Assembly (NCBI GenBank): GCA_030653035.1
Contig: JAUSAB010000044.1
Location: forward strand, 1-55,781
DNA from: Desulfocapsaceae bacterium
Lineage (GTDB): Bacteria; Desulfobacterota; Desulfobulbia; Desulfobulbales; Desulfocapsaceae
Direction of reading: 5' to 3'
Length of the DNA: 55,781 nucleotides
Under the pieces are notes generated by a model that worked only from the letters and a program-made list of their open reading frames with translations, was not told the DNA's origin and did not search any database. The translations under genes were made by a program, and so were the position numbers. Shown here one piece after another: positions 35,901 to 45,567 of the stretch; the first letter of the stretch is position 1, and each line of letters opens with the position of its first letter.

Positions 35901-37641
35901 CTGGGCGCATGTCATTGGTCCTTGCCCAGTAAGCCACGTCGATCATATAATCACGGCCGTCACTTGCATATGTCTGACCAACGGGCGTACCAGCAAACCT
36001 GGGATTTGGCCCCCCATAACCTGAACATGCCTTGAGGTTTGTCGAAGTACATGGAGCATAAGGCGCTGTCGTTGAGGTACCCGGCATAATAAGATCCATG
36101 GTGGATTCGCCATCCGTCAAGAAGAGAATGAACGACTTGGCACAAGACACATACTGGTTTGTCAGATTGGGGTCCAAATCAGTGAATTTGAAGGCGTAGG
36201 GATCCCTATAGATATCAGTGGCGGCAAAATTACCTGTGCCCTTGGTGTAATCTGTGGCAAAGGCAGTCGGAGTATCCTGCCTGAAATAGCTCACCATCTC
36301 ACGCAGGGTTTCGCCAAGGGGAGTCCATGTATTAGGAACCATTGCGCTGGCAGAGGTAATCATTGCGGGCGTTGAGTTGTAACCAACGTAGGTTTGCACC
36401 TTACCGGCATTGTCGGTGTTATAATAGCCAAGCCCGAACCTGACATCTTTGTTGAGATTATCGATAAGGCCTTCAGCCTTGGTCGTGCCTTGATCGATGA
36501 TAATATTGTAAGGGCCGCCGCTTGGCAGCGTAATCTCAACCTGAAGATATACCTGGGTCACGCGAATGTAAGGAGCCCCACTATAAAGCGCCTCTGCTCT
36601 TACCCCAAAGCCCTGTATCCCTGTGGTGCCCAACTGTTTTATTTCCGACCATGTCCAGGGGGCGCTTGTGTTAGGATTTTGGGCAAATGTAAATGAATAA
36701 AGATTGTAATTAGTTGTATAGTTAGCCAAATTACTATACGTTGAAGAATAGTTTGTTCCGTTTATCCTGAGAACCCCGTCTATCCTCCTCGTGGTGTCGT
36801 TGCTTGTTGATTTTGCGGCGCGGGCAAATACCTTTACAGAGAGCGAACCGGCCGGTTCCGCCTGGGAATAGGTGTAGTCCATGACAACTGGACTGATCGT
36901 GTTATTATTTTGGATATATGTGGTGTTATTATCAGTAACAGCCTCGTCAACCTTATCCCACGCTGTGACTGCCCCGGCGACTGGAACTTCACTCCAACCT
37001 GCCGGCATTGAGATATCAGCCTCCGGTCTGACAATAAATTGATTGCCAGCGGTATTGACGTTTATGGTGAGATTGTCCGATGTATCTCTTGCAAAGTTGT
37101 AATTCCCCGCAAACGGCCAGATGAGTGTTCCGGCGCTCGTATCAAAGTCTTTGTCAAAAGAGTTACCATTACAATTAGCGTCTTCAGCATACAGCTTTAC
37201 AGTGGTAGCCCCAGATGGCTCCCGTGGGTTTGCTTTACCGCCGATGAGAAGTTTTTTGGATACTTCTGTCCGGCGCATGGTGGCCCAGTTAAGAAAACTA
37301 CCAGTGGCAATGGGATTGGTGACAGTGCCGGTATTCATGGCTGCAGCGGTGACTTCCCATAGACTCCCATTATATCTGTAATTCTTTGTCCCATCAAAAT
37401 ATCCGTAGTACAAGCCATTGACGAATTGTGCAGGGTCATAAGCGGTAGCATAGGCCTGGCCACACATACTCCCTGAGTTGTCGAGCACGACCAGGATGTT
37501 CGGTGAAAGCGACTGAGCCACAAAGGGCGGAGAAACACAGTAATCAGTCATGGCACAAAAAGCCGGGGGCGCAGATACTATCAGCAGCAGATGGAGCAGA
37601 GGGAGCATTATCCTACCGCAAGTTGATATATTCGTCTTCAT
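32926..37641 (-). CDS. pilY1: PilY1-like type IV pilus tip adhesin with von Willebrand A domain
   Basis: A 1571-residue secreted protein with a signal peptide ending near AFCA (residue 30). The N-terminal vWA domain has the MIDAS motif DNSGSM at residues 54-59 and a later LFLTDGEST. A calcium-type loop DSNGDGVISSDG is near the middle. A C-terminal PilY1 beta-propeller runs from about ERVFVGANDGMFHAF onward. Four cysteine modules of the form C-x6-C-x5-C-x5-8-C interrupt the C-terminal half, an unusual feature. PilY1 caps the pilus and mediates adhesion and mechanosensing. It is the second gene of the pilin operon. Confidence 0.92.
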   Translation of the reverse strand: MKTNISTCGRIMLPLLHLLLIVSAPPAFCAMTDYCVSPPFVAQSLSPNILVVLDNSGSMCGQAYATAYDPAQFVNGLYYGYFDGTKNYRYNGSLWEVTAAAMNTGTVTNPIATGSFLNWATMRRTEVSKKLLIGGKANPREPSGATTVKLYAEDANCNGNSFDKDFDTSAGTLIWPFAGNYNFARDTSDNLTINVNTAGNQFIVRPEADISMPAGWSEVPVAGAVTAWDKVDEAVTDNNTTYIQNNNTISPVVMDYTYSQAEPAGSLSVKVFARAAKSTSNDTTRRIDGVLRINGTNYSSTYSNLANYTTNYNLYSFTFAQNPNTSAPWTWSEIKQLGTTGIQGFGVRAEALYSGAPYIRVTQVYLQVEITLPSGGPYNIIIDQGTTKAEGLIDNLNKDVRFGLGYYNTDNAGKVQTYVGYNSTPAMITSASAMVPNTWTPLGETLREMVSYFRQDTPTAFATDYTKGTGNFAATDIYRDPYAFKFTDLDPNLTNQYVSCAKSFILFLTDGESTMDLIMPGTSTTAPYAPCTSTNLKACSGYGGPNPRFAGTPVGQTYASDGRDYMIDVAYWARTNDMRPGTETDVPSTWRQSLPGTQNVYLYPVYMFGSGSALLKDAAIYGGFEDLKDSVGNYNNKPDCTTRPAECYRDSNGDGVISSDGTDDPITYYEGNDGYALAKNIKQAIYEIVKRAASSTAVSVLSSSEGSGATLVQSLFYPSRSFVSSADITWTSDLMNYWYYMDPFFASSQIREDTIRDDSAFTLLNLTSDYITNFYFDAGQQKTLAARFEDTDGNGTADINKGNIPIEDAKAIWRAGLNLWWAPPSARILKTSINGSSLIPFDTTNSAALDDYLGQTVSAASANATISYVRGDDCVDAAGEGCVCGTVGCLEKLCLAGRTPCSTDANCGVGDTCVAPRNRIAKLKVCSISRMACNVNADCTGGGGNCAEEEHAWKLGDIISSTPRIMGPSPSNNFNLASPFGYGDQTYKDFITSLDYKDRQRVFVGANDGMFHAFRLGKILQNWTGRNWYEAGKLEGAAGSGGIGTESWAFIPKNVLPYLQYLSKSDYCHIYMADGPVIMTDTSINKTSTCTSADYWDCPKQTTVASGNLDLDKTTWRSIVISSMGIGGATSSIADAACVKTPLTVGADSVGWSSYFALDVTAQDNPTLLWEFSNPDLGVTNVGPAIVRAGGTDKRCAISNDVCTTDNDCVDTATKGHCINTNGRWFAILASGSTGPITSRDFKGTSNKTLKLFVLDLKTGTLLRTIDTGIANAFAGSLSTGSLDLEKDKPSVSGNYNDDVVYIGYVNNTTSGGVLRLVINDDIDPANWTESKVIDSIGPVTTSVANLVDRINGKLWLYFAEGRYFYKQDDLNTQRKLFGIQEPCFDAVSNSIAATCTPLALTDLKNQTTVTTVCSSSGNPCTTAADCTSGESCGTLALTAAQKGWYVNLDPAVSPKGSERVISNPTPDTLGAIFFLSFAPTSDICGYGGTTYLWALDYKTGGQVTYLMQGKALVQVSTGEIKELSLSDPTVLSQKGKRRSLGFEGIPPTGQGLMVIKNPDPIKKFMHVQEQ

Positions 37642-37659
37642 CGTGTGCTCCTACTATTG

Positions 37660-38025
37660 TTATTTGTTTTGTTTGGCTTCTTCAATATAGACAATAACAG
37701 GACGCATGGTTTGCGGCCCATTTGGCATATAGCTGTAATCAAAGTTTACAATGACGGGAAGAGGAACTGTATCTAAGGCTACAGGCCGGCCAATCGCATT
37801 GACAATGAGTACAGACGGGTCAACATTATAACCTTTTTCGTCTATGATGACGGTGTTGTTACCTTCAATGTCGGTCAACCTCCCACTTCCTTGATATCTG
37901 TAAAGTTCGCCATTGGTAGTTGCGGAAGCAATGCAAGGCAAGAGAATAAGCTCACAGATTAACCAGACAATTGCACCAATCGTTTTATTGTATTTTTTGT
38001 AATACCGGGATGTATCTGCTTTCAT
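37660..38025 (-). CDS. Small exported hypothetical protein upstream of pilY1
   Basis: The 121-residue frame starts at ATG 38025 with AAAGGGGGCG upstream. It has an N-terminal hydrophobic segment (IGAIVWLICELILLPCIASA) that fits a signal peptide. The mature part is about 80 residues and beta-like (RYQGSGRLTDIEGNNTVIID...YNVDPSVLIVNAIGRPV). It is 18 bases upstream of pilY1, so it leads the pilin operon. It may be a PilY1 accessory or assembly factor; I do not recognise a family. Confidence 0.7.
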   Translation of the reverse strand: MKADTSRYYKKYNKTIGAIVWLICELILLPCIASATTNGELYRYQGSGRLTDIEGNNTVIIDEKGYNVDPSVLIVNAIGRPVALDTVPLPVIVNFDYSYMPNGPQTMRPVIVYIEEAKQNK

Positions 38026-38361
38026 AACGCCCCCTTTGTTGATGTCGTCTGTATAGATTAAAATTATTCCAGAAGTTGCCTGTGATGAAAAAACATTTAA
38101 AAAAATTGCAAATCTTGCTTGGATAACCTGCAACAATTAAGCCATGCTGGTTTCTAAGTTTTCCATAATAGAAGATGCATTATTTTTTCATAAAGTCAAT
38201 ACGATGGCACCTTAGCTCCTTTAAAATACTTAATGATGACATTAAAACTTTACTAATAAATTATAAAAAATATTACCAACTATAAAAAAAATTATTCAAT
38301 CCCGAAGGACCACGCTCTTTGGGCGCGGTCAGTGTTCAACAACATTGCCGAAGGTAAAAAA

Positions 38362-38397
38362 GGGACAAAACAGAATTCTGGTTAAATTACTTGTCCC
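38362..38397. repeat. GGGACAA/TTGTCCC inverted repeat in the region upstream of the pilin operon
   Basis: GGGACAA and TTGTCCC lie 22 bases apart around CAGAATTCTG, itself a perfect 10-bp palindrome. The layout resembles short REP-type intergenic repeats. The surrounding 38026-38532 stretch (507 bases) has no gene. It is AT-rich near the pilin operon, and it also holds a small GACTGC/GCAGTC hairpin at 38439-38453. Confidence 0.45.
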
Positions 38398-38532
38398 CTA
38401 AATTTAGTGGTATGCTGTGGATGCGATGCATCCAGTTGGACTGCAACGCAGTCAAGAATGGATTTTCATGCAGCACAAGAGAACTAGAAAACTCAGCAAG
38501 TTGCGCTTAGTATGAATGGAAAAATATAGACA

Positions 38533-39885
38533 TTACCCCAAATCCGCCTTACTCACCATGGCACACAGCTCGTCAGCCATGGCCTGAATCACCGCCTCAT
38601 CCTGGCCTTCGACCATCACCCGGATCAACGACTCGGTGCCGGATGGCCGCACCAGGATTCGCCCGGTATCGCCCAGCTTCTGTTCCATCTTTCGCACGGT
38701 GGCAGAAAAATCAGGGATATGATGTACATCTATCTGCGAAGAGGTGCGGACATTTTTTAACACCTGCGGAAAATTCTCCATGACCGTGGCCAGTTCGGAC
38801 AGGGGCTGGCGTTGTTTTTTCATGATGGCAAGGAGTTGCAGGGCCGCAAGCGTGCCGTCGCCGGTAGTGATATGATCAAGAAACACCAGATGCCCGGACT
38901 GCTCGCCGCCAAAGGAGTAGCCATTTTTGCGCATCTCCTCAACCACGTAGCGGTCCCCGACCTTGGTGCGCACCATCCGTCCGCCCATCTGCTGCATGGC
39001 CACTTCCAGACCCATGTTGGACATGACGGTTGCCACCAGGGTCTTCTTCTTCAGCTTTCGCTGTTTCATCATCTCGGCGGCGCAGATGGCCATGACATGA
39101 TCGCCATCAATGATCCGCCCCTTTTCATCGGCGACAATGAGCCGGTCACCGTCGCCATCGAGCGCCAGGCCGATATCGGCGCCAGTCTGCCGCACCACCT
39201 CCGCCATGTGTTCGGGATGTAGCGCTCCACAGTTCTTGTTAATATTTTTTCCATCCGGATTGACCCCAAAGGTGGTGACCTTCGCCCCCAGCTCCTCAAA
39301 AACATGGGGAGCCACTCCGTAGGTCGCGCCGTGGGCGCAATCAAGAACAATATGAAAGTCATCCAAAGTAAATTTCTGGGGGAAGGTGTTTTTCAGAAAA
39401 ACGATATAGCGCCCTCTGGCATCGTCAATACGACGCGCCCGTCCCACCTCATCAGCTACAGGTCTGAGTGCCGCCATCTTCTGGGAGAAGATCAGCTCTT
39501 CGATATCCGCCTCATACTCATCCGACAGCTTGAAGCCATCGTGGGAAAAAATCTTGATCCCGTTATCCTGAAAAGGATTATGGGAGGCCGAGATCACCAC
39601 ACCGGCATCGGCCCGCATGGAGGTGGTAATAAAGGCGATACCCGGTGTAGGCAAAGGTCCGACAAGCAGCACATCCACGCCCATGGAACAGATGCCGGCG
39701 GCCAGGGCATTTTCGATCATATATCCTGAAAGCCGGGTATCCTTGCCAATCACGATCCGGTGCCCATGCGCATGGTCTTTGACCTGGAAGGCAATGGCCC
39801 GGCCAACCTGCATAGCAATCTCAGTAGTCATGGGATAGATATTGGCCACCCCGCGTATTCCGTCTGTTCCAAATAATTTTTTCAT
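38533..39885 (-). CDS. glmM: Phosphoglucosamine mutase
   Basis: 450 residues with the full phosphohexomutase layout: N-terminal [15 protein letters not shown], the phospho-serine loop ISASHNP (Ser101), the metal loop DGDGDR, the sugar loop GGEQSGH, and the C-terminal phosphate loop [12 protein letters not shown]. It converts glucosamine-6-P to glucosamine-1-P for UDP-GlcNAc. The start at 39885 gives the standard N-terminus although no clear ribosome site precedes it. It is third in the cdaA-cdaR-glmM cluster, so peptidoglycan precursor synthesis and c-di-AMP signalling are linked. Confidence 0.97.
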   Translation of the reverse strand: MKKLFGTDGIRGVANIYPMTTEIAMQVGRAIAFQVKDHAHGHRIVIGKDTRLSGYMIENALAAGICSMGVDVLLVGPLPTPGIAFITTSMRADAGVVISASHNPFQDNGIKIFSHDGFKLSDEYEADIEELIFSQKMAALRPVADEVGRARRIDDARGRYIVFLKNTFPQKFTLDDFHIVLDCAHGATYGVAPHVFEELGAKVTTFGVNPDGKNINKNCGALHPEHMAEVVRQTGADIGLALDGDGDRLIVADEKGRIIDGDHVMAICAAEMMKQRKLKKKTLVATVMSNMGLEVAMQQMGGRMVRTKVGDRYVVEEMRKNGYSFGGEQSGHLVFLDHITTGDGTLAALQLLAIMKKQRQPLSELATVMENFPQVLKNVRTSSQIDVHHIPDFSATVRKMEQKLGDTGRILVRPSGTESLIRVMVEGQDEAVIQAMADELCAMVSKADLG

Positions 39886-39950
39886 GTCTGTTTTGAGGGG
39901 GATTGGATTTGTAGAATGATACAACTACCGTTACAGATTCAAAGGCCGGT

Positions 39951-40967
39951 CTATTCTTTCCGGGGGGCCTGGTCCTGCTTTAACATAGGCGGCAACTTCG
40001 GCTTTTCTTCACTGTACGTCACCACCATCGGTTCGACCTTGACAATCTTGACAGAATTCAAGGAATTCCCCATGGGAACAACCTTGACCGTCATCTGCCC
40101 TGCCTCACCTTCATCGACGGCCATCGCATTGAACAGGGATTGCAGATCTTTATTTTCCCGAACCAGACTTCTGGGCAAGAGCGCGGTAACCGTCACTGTG
40201 GAGGGAGTAATTTGCCGCCCCCCTTGGTCATTCAACTCAATCGGCACCCCGGAGATATGCTTCTCCACGGTTTCCTCGGCAATAACCAGATCGGCAGTTA
40301 CCGATGTTTCGCCTATCAGATCCAGAAGAGCGGGCTTCAGATCCAGGGGTATCTGTAACTGTGTCGATTGATTCATGCCGCTGATATCAATCGTCTGTGT
40401 GTGCAGGGCATCGAGTTGTGCCAATACCGCCTGTGGCCCGGTTATAGAAATGGTCTCCGGTTTCATTCTGACAGTCTGCAAGAGATAATGAGGAGCAAGA
40501 TTTCCTTTGGTTGTCGGCTTGACCGCAAGCTGTTTCTGGATAAGCTTATCCATGGAAAAAATAATCGAGTCAGGCTGGGTACGCAGGACTTTTACCCCAC
40601 GCGGCACAGAGATCAAGTGAATCTCATTCTTGATCACCATCGTACCAGGAACGGCCTGGGCAAGATCCACCTGCTTAGTGATATCACCCTTTTCTATCTT
40701 CAACACCTGACTGCGCGGCCCGCTGATTGTGACTTCAATCTCCCGTTTGAACTGATTGGAGATAACCAGATCTCGCGGCAGATTAATCACCTCAAGGGGG
40801 ACCAGCACATTTTTATCAACGGTGTCATCGCCACCGACGAAATACCAGAGGACTATAGCCAGGATCAAGGAGATAAAACGAAGGGTCCAGTCCTTTGGCC
40901 ACATCTCCTGGAAACGCCTGATATCATCAACTCGCAACGACTTGTTTAACTGATCGAGTAGCTTCAT
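39951..40967 (-). CDS. cdaR: YbbR-domain protein CdaR, regulator of diadenylate cyclase
   Basis: A 338-residue protein with one N-terminal membrane helix (LRFISLILAIVLWYFV, about 28-45) followed by repeated extracytoplasmic YbbR domains, recognisable by IEVTISGPRSQVLKI, ISITGPQAVLAQL and PSTVTVTALLPRS. CdaR binds and regulates the membrane cyclase CdaA. Its ATG at 40967 overlaps the cdaA stop by 4 bases, so the two are translationally coupled. Confidence 0.93.
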   Translation of the reverse strand: MKLLDQLNKSLRVDDIRRFQEMWPKDWTLRFISLILAIVLWYFVGGDDTVDKNVLVPLEVINLPRDLVISNQFKREIEVTISGPRSQVLKIEKGDITKQVDLAQAVPGTMVIKNEIHLISVPRGVKVLRTQPDSIIFSMDKLIQKQLAVKPTTKGNLAPHYLLQTVRMKPETISITGPQAVLAQLDALHTQTIDISGMNQSTQLQIPLDLKPALLDLIGETSVTADLVIAEETVEKHISGVPIELNDQGGRQITPSTVTVTALLPRSLVRENKDLQSLFNAMAVDEGEAGQMTVKVVPMGNSLNSVKIVKVEPMVVTYSEEKPKLPPMLKQDQAPRKE

Positions 40968-41755
40968 GATCGGCCCACCCAACTCTTCCAGGACTGTGCC
41001 TGCGGTTCTTTCACCACAAAAATGGCATGGAGACCTTTGGTCAGGGTCATTTCATCGGTCATGAGCGTCAGCGCGCCATGCTGCACCAAGGAAACCTCCT
41101 GGGTCTCTTCCGAGACGACAATAACCACGGCATCGGTCTCTTCCGACAGACCAATTGCCGCCCGGTGCCTGGTACCGAATCGTTTATTAATATAAGGATT
41201 TTTGGTCAGGGGTAGAATACAACCTGCCGTCTGAATCCGTCCTTTACGGATAATCACCCCGCCATCATGCAGGGGAGAAACAGGCATAAAGATAGAGATC
41301 AACAGTTCTCTGCTCAAGCTGGCGTCAAGATCAGATCCGGATTCCACATAGTCACGCAAGCCAATCTCCCGTTCCAGAACAATCAAGGCGCCAATGCGCC
41401 GCTTAGAAAGATAGAAGACCGCCCGGACAACTTCATCCAGCTCCTTTTCGGCCATATCCGTATTTTTCTGAAAAGGCGATTTTCCCACCTGGGTCAAGGC
41501 CATGCGGATATCATGCTGAAAGACAATCACCACAATCAACAGCAAGGAACTGAGAAAGGTCTTCAACAACCATTGCAAAGCGGCCATATCCAGGGCTATC
41601 GACATGAAATAGACGGCGCTCAGCACCACCAACCCCAGTATCATCTGCACCGAACGGGTGCCCTTGATAATGAGGATAAGCTGATGAATGATAAAGGACA
41701 CCACCAGAATATCGAGCACATCCTGCCAGCGGAGGAATTTGAGTATTTCAAGCAT
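40964..41755 (-). CDS. cdaA: Diadenylate cyclase CdaA (c-di-AMP synthase)
   Basis: 263 residues with three N-terminal membrane helices (about 12-80) and a DAC domain. The two catalytic motifs are intact: DGG at 164-166 (PLHDGGVII) and RHR at 196-198 (FGTRHRAAIGLSE). It makes c-di-AMP from two ATP, a second messenger for osmotic and cell-wall control. The cdaA-cdaR-glmM order is the one known from Firmicutes and is also found in some deltaproteobacterial lineages. Confidence 0.96.
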   Translation of the reverse strand: MLEILKFLRWQDVLDILVVSFIIHQLILIIKGTRSVQMILGLVVLSAVYFMSIALDMAALQWLLKTFLSSLLLIVVIVFQHDIRMALTQVGKSPFQKNTDMAEKELDEVVRAVFYLSKRRIGALIVLEREIGLRDYVESGSDLDASLSRELLISIFMPVSPLHDGGVIIRKGRIQTAGCILPLTKNPYINKRFGTRHRAAIGLSEETDAVVIVVSEETQEVSLVQHGALTLMTDEMTLTKGLHAIFVVKEPQAQSWKSWVGRS

Positions 41756-42017
41756 AGGATCAGGAAACTGAAGACAGGAAACAGGGAGCAGGAGGCAGGG
41801 AGTAGATCAGTTATTGATTCATCGCTGAATCATAGAGCTGATAATCCCTGACCTTCCAGGCATCGTATTCTTTTTTTGAGTGTACAGCATAGACTCCGCT
41901 TCTTTCAAGACATACTTTACATAAAAGTTGAAAGTTGAAAGTCAAAGATGTTAGGTTACGGTATATTATCTTTCACGAATACCTTTTTGCACTCTAAAAT
42001 CTGAACCCTGACCAATC

Positions 42018-45000
42018 ATGTCTGATCGTTTTGGCACCATCTCCATCAATCCCGACCCAGCCCCTCCTTCTCAGCGTCCCAAAAGACCAAAAACAAAGCC
42101 GGTCCCGCCATCACGGCCAAAACCGGAAAAGCCGGCTACGGGTCCAAAAAAATCCAGGCGCTGGCTCATCCTGGCTGCACTTCCGATTTTTCTGCTTGCG
42201 ATCTACAGTGCCGGCGGTTTCTTCCTCGCCCCCTTACTGCTGACACAATACATCTCAAACTCTCTTCAACAAACTGCCAACATAGGCCTGACTGCGGGCG
42301 AAGCACGCTTTAACCCCTTCACCATGCGGCTGCAGCTGGGCGATGTCTCGACAAGAGCCATCGACAGCACCCATTCTCCGATGCCGGAAACCACGCTCGT
42401 ACATATTGATCATGCCCTGATCAACCTGCACCTGATCGCCCTGCTGCGCAACAGTATCGCCTGCAAGAGTCTGGAGATCAAAGGACTGACCGCATCCCTC
42501 ATCCGCTACCCGGATAAATCATATAACCTGCCATCTCTTGCCTCGGAAAACAAGGCCAAGGCCGAAACTGACTCCCTGGCCCGTCTGCCCCTGCTCTTTT
42601 CCCTGAACAATATCACGATCAGCGACAGCACAATTTCTTTTGATGACCGTCTGGCTGGTAAAAAACACAACGTGGAGCAGATCAAGCTCGATCTTCCCTC
42701 CCTCTCCAACTTCTCCTTTGGGGCCAAGGAATACATCCGCCCCCACTTTTCCGCCATCATCAACGGCAGCCCGGTGGAACTGACAGGTGAGGCGGCGCTG
42801 CCAGGTGAAAATGGTCAGAATGGACTAAAGACCAACCTCGCCTGCACTCTCCAGAATCTTGACCTGCCGCTTTACTTTGCCTACCTGCCGAAATCTGTGC
42901 CCCTGATTCTTGACAAAGGCAAAGGTGAGGGCAAGATCCAGATTTCATTTACCCCCAAAGAGAAAAAAGGAGGCCGCCTGGCCGTTGGCTTCCAGCTGAC
43001 GACAACCGGGATCGAGCTGACCAACACCGAGCACTCCCTGGCCATGACCGCGCCCTCACTGCAGATCGAGGGAAGCCTGCAACCACTTGATGGCGCCCTG
43101 CATATGCACAAGCTGCACGCCGTGCAGCCACAATTCTCAGCAGATCAGTCCCGCTTTTCCCAGGATATGGCCCAGCTCTTTTCCACTCCTGCAGCCGCTA
43201 AGGACGCGCCGGAACAACCGCAACATCACCTGGACATTGACGCGTTTACCGTCGAGAATGGCGCCCTGCAACTCACCGACAAAGAACAAAATGGCGCTGT
43301 ACCTCCATCCTGGACAACGATCCAGGTCCAAGTGAAAAATTTCAGCACCGCCCCGAAGCAGGGCAGGGACAAGGGCACCTTTGCCCTCAGCAGTAAACAG
43401 GAAAAAACCAATGCGGCCCTGAACTGGCAAGGATCCTTTAACAGCCGGGGCATACCAGGCGGCACCCTGCAACTGGGGAATATCCAAGCCAGCACCCTTC
43501 TCTCCTTCATCGATCCGGTTCAGGCAAAAAATGCATCGGGGTCTGCCAGTCTGCGCGGCCACTTCAGCTTTGACCCGACATCGCAGAGCTCCGGCATGAT
43601 CACCTTGATCGACGCCACGACCGAGATACATGACCTGACCCTGCTTGACCAGAAACAGACATGGCTTGCGGCCAAAACGATCCAGATCTCCGGCACAAAG
43701 CTTAAAGAAGGCGACCTTGACCTGGGGACTATTGCCCTCACTGAAAGCGCCCTCACCCTCCATCAAGGGAAGCTTCCACCTTTTTTACAGGGTTTCGGCG
43801 CCGACAAAAAAACCATATTGATCCAAGGAATTGATTTCTCAGGAAAGGTTACTCTCCACCCTCAAAAAGAAAAGACTCCAGCCCTGGAGTTGTCCGAACT
43901 GCACATGAAGGCCGGCAACCTGACAGCTAAAAATGCCAGTCAGAACAACTTCGAGTTTGCGGCCAGGGTCAGCCAGACAGGCATGTTGAAGGCGCAAGGC
44001 CCGGTCACGCTCTTTCCTGTGCGCGCCTCACTCGCCCTGGTTTTTGCCGCTATCAACTCAGAACAGGTTGCGCCCTGGCTTCCCGATGCCCCCCTATTTC
44101 AACAAGGCAGGGCAAGCGTGCATGGCCAGGGGACCTACCGTTATCCTGAATCCAGCTTTACCGGCACCTTGCAGCTGAGCGAAGCCCTGATTCGAGACGA
44201 TGAAAAAAATCCGGGTCTGACCGCAGCCAAGATTGAGCTGAATGATGTCTTTATCAAGTCCAATCCGCTGCGCATCGGCATGAAGGAACTGCTCCTTGAC
44301 GCCCCAACGTTCACCTGGAAGCAGGAGACAAACAGCCCTGGGCCGGTGGCCCAGATTGCCTCCTTTCTCCATAATCTGCTCTCCCAGCCCCAAAACAAGA
44401 AAAATCAGCAACAAAATGAGAGCAACTCTGCCCTGCCTGGTATCCAGAAAATCAGCTTTGACAAGGCCACCATCAACCATGAAGACCTGCGACTCGACCC
44501 ACCCTGGTCACATCCGATCAGTCAGGTCAAAGGTCAGATTACCAATCTGCAGGAGAAGGCTGACGCGGGCACTGGCTTTGAGCTCTCAGGTCTGCTTGAC
44601 ACCGTGCCCTTTACCCTGTCAGGCTCCGGAGACTTTTTGACCAGCGAAGGCAACGGTTCCACAAAGTTCAACCTCAAAGGGTTTCCACTTCTGCCGCTCG
44701 GGGCGCAAATCACCCCGCTTCTCGAGATCGACCCCGACTCCGGCAGCTTTGATCTCTCTTGCAGCTTCACCACGAAAAATGGCGAAGAACAGGGAGAGGC
44801 GGCCTTTCTCTTCTCCGGGCTCAGCCCTGATTCCGCGGAATCGGACACCGCCCTGCCCCTGGCCTTGCTTGCAAACAGCCAGAATCAGATAAAACTCCTG
44901 GTGCCGCTTGCCAAAAACAGCACTCTACCCCTGCTCAAACAGACTGTCGCCACCTTCCAGACCCTGATGGTCAAGGCCGGTGTCGCCCCTTTGTTGCTGG

Positions 45001-45563
45001 CAGGAACCGAGTTTGCCGACCTGCAAGACAAACAATCTATTCCGTTCCCCACAGGCCAAAGCACATTTGACGGCAGCGGAAGCAGCAAAGAAACCTTGCG
45101 CCGTTTTGCGGGCCTGCTTGCCGCCCACCCTCATCTTGGCCTGACCCTTACCGGCATGGCCGACCCGTCCCACGACCGGGCCGCGATTTTGAAGACACTG
45201 GAAGAAAAAGAAAAAAAACGAGTGGCCCTGAAAAACGAGCAACGCTTACAGGAATGGCAAAAAAAACAAAAAGAGAAAGAAAAACGGCAAGCGCCTCCCC
45301 AAGCGCCACCGCCAGGCAAGATTATCGAACAGGATATCCCCATTCTCGATCCCCAGCCTGCCCTGCTTAAGCCTGAGCCGGTCACCGTTTCAGACACCAA
45401 TCTCCATGACCTGGCCCAGGAACGGGCCTTACAGGTGTATGACTTCTGCACCTCTGATCTTGGCATCGCCTCGAAACGGATCCGCCTCCAGGAAAAGGGC
45501 AAACTGAGCGCCCCGGAGACAGCAGGGAATCAGGTGACCATCGGGCTTCAACATATTGAGTAG
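42018..45563 (+). CDS. DUF748 / AsmA-like large envelope protein
   Basis: A 1181-residue protein with a basic, proline-rich cytoplasmic N-terminus (residues 1-48) and one membrane helix (about 49-74, WLILAALPIFLLAIYSAGGF). A very long beta-rich periplasmic region follows, typical of DUF748 and related to AsmA/TamB repeating-groove proteins. Near the C-terminus an OmpA-like stretch (FPTGQSTFDGSGSSKETLRR) and a Lys/Glu-rich coiled coil precede the end. Relatives are proposed to carry lipids between membranes. It starts a plus-strand run with a small membrane protein and mutY. Upstream, three GTTGAAA-like repeats precede a TATATTAT box near 41962. Confidence 0.85.
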   Translation: MSDRFGTISINPDPAPPSQRPKRPKTKPVPPSRPKPEKPATGPKKSRRWLILAALPIFLLAIYSAGGFFLAPLLLTQYISNSLQQTANIGLTAGEARFNPFTMRLQLGDVSTRAIDSTHSPMPETTLVHIDHALINLHLIALLRNSIACKSLEIKGLTASLIRYPDKSYNLPSLASENKAKAETDSLARLPLLFSLNNITISDSTISFDDRLAGKKHNVEQIKLDLPSLSNFSFGAKEYIRPHFSAIINGSPVELTGEAALPGENGQNGLKTNLACTLQNLDLPLYFAYLPKSVPLILDKGKGEGKIQISFTPKEKKGGRLAVGFQLTTTGIELTNTEHSLAMTAPSLQIEGSLQPLDGALHMHKLHAVQPQFSADQSRFSQDMAQLFSTPAAAKDAPEQPQHHLDIDAFTVENGALQLTDKEQNGAVPPSWTTIQVQVKNFSTAPKQGRDKGTFALSSKQEKTNAALNWQGSFNSRGIPGGTLQLGNIQASTLLSFIDPVQAKNASGSASLRGHFSFDPTSQSSGMITLIDATTEIHDLTLLDQKQTWLAAKTIQISGTKLKEGDLDLGTIALTESALTLHQGKLPPFLQGFGADKKTILIQGIDFSGKVTLHPQKEKTPALELSELHMKAGNLTAKNASQNNFEFAARVSQTGMLKAQGPVTLFPVRASLALVFAAINSEQVAPWLPDAPLFQQGRASVHGQGTYRYPESSFTGTLQLSEALIRDDEKNPGLTAAKIELNDVFIKSNPLRIGMKELLLDAPTFTWKQETNSPGPVAQIASFLHNLLSQPQNKKNQQQNESNSALPGIQKISFDKATINHEDLRLDPPWSHPISQVKGQITNLQEKADAGTGFELSGLLDTVPFTLSGSGDFLTSEGNGSTKFNLKGFPLLPLGAQITPLLEIDPDSGSFDLSCSFTTKNGEEQGEAAFLFSGLSPDSAESDTALPLALLANSQNQIKLLVPLAKNSTLPLLKQTVATFQTLMVKAGVAPLLLAGTEFADLQDKQSIPFPTGQSTFDGSGSSKETLRRFAGLLAAHPHLGLTLTGMADPSHDRAAILKTLEEKEKKRVALKNEQRLQEWQKKQKEKEKRQAPPQAPPPGKIIEQDIPILDPQPALLKPEPVTVSDTNLHDLAQERALQVYDFCTSDLGIASKRIRLQEKGKLSAPETAGNQVTIGLQHIE

Positions 45564-45567
45564 TACA

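Noticed and set aside
38026-38140. Sigma-54 promoter for the pilin operon
   Set aside because: A TTGCA block is present but the matching GG element 10 bases upstream is not (CA is found instead).
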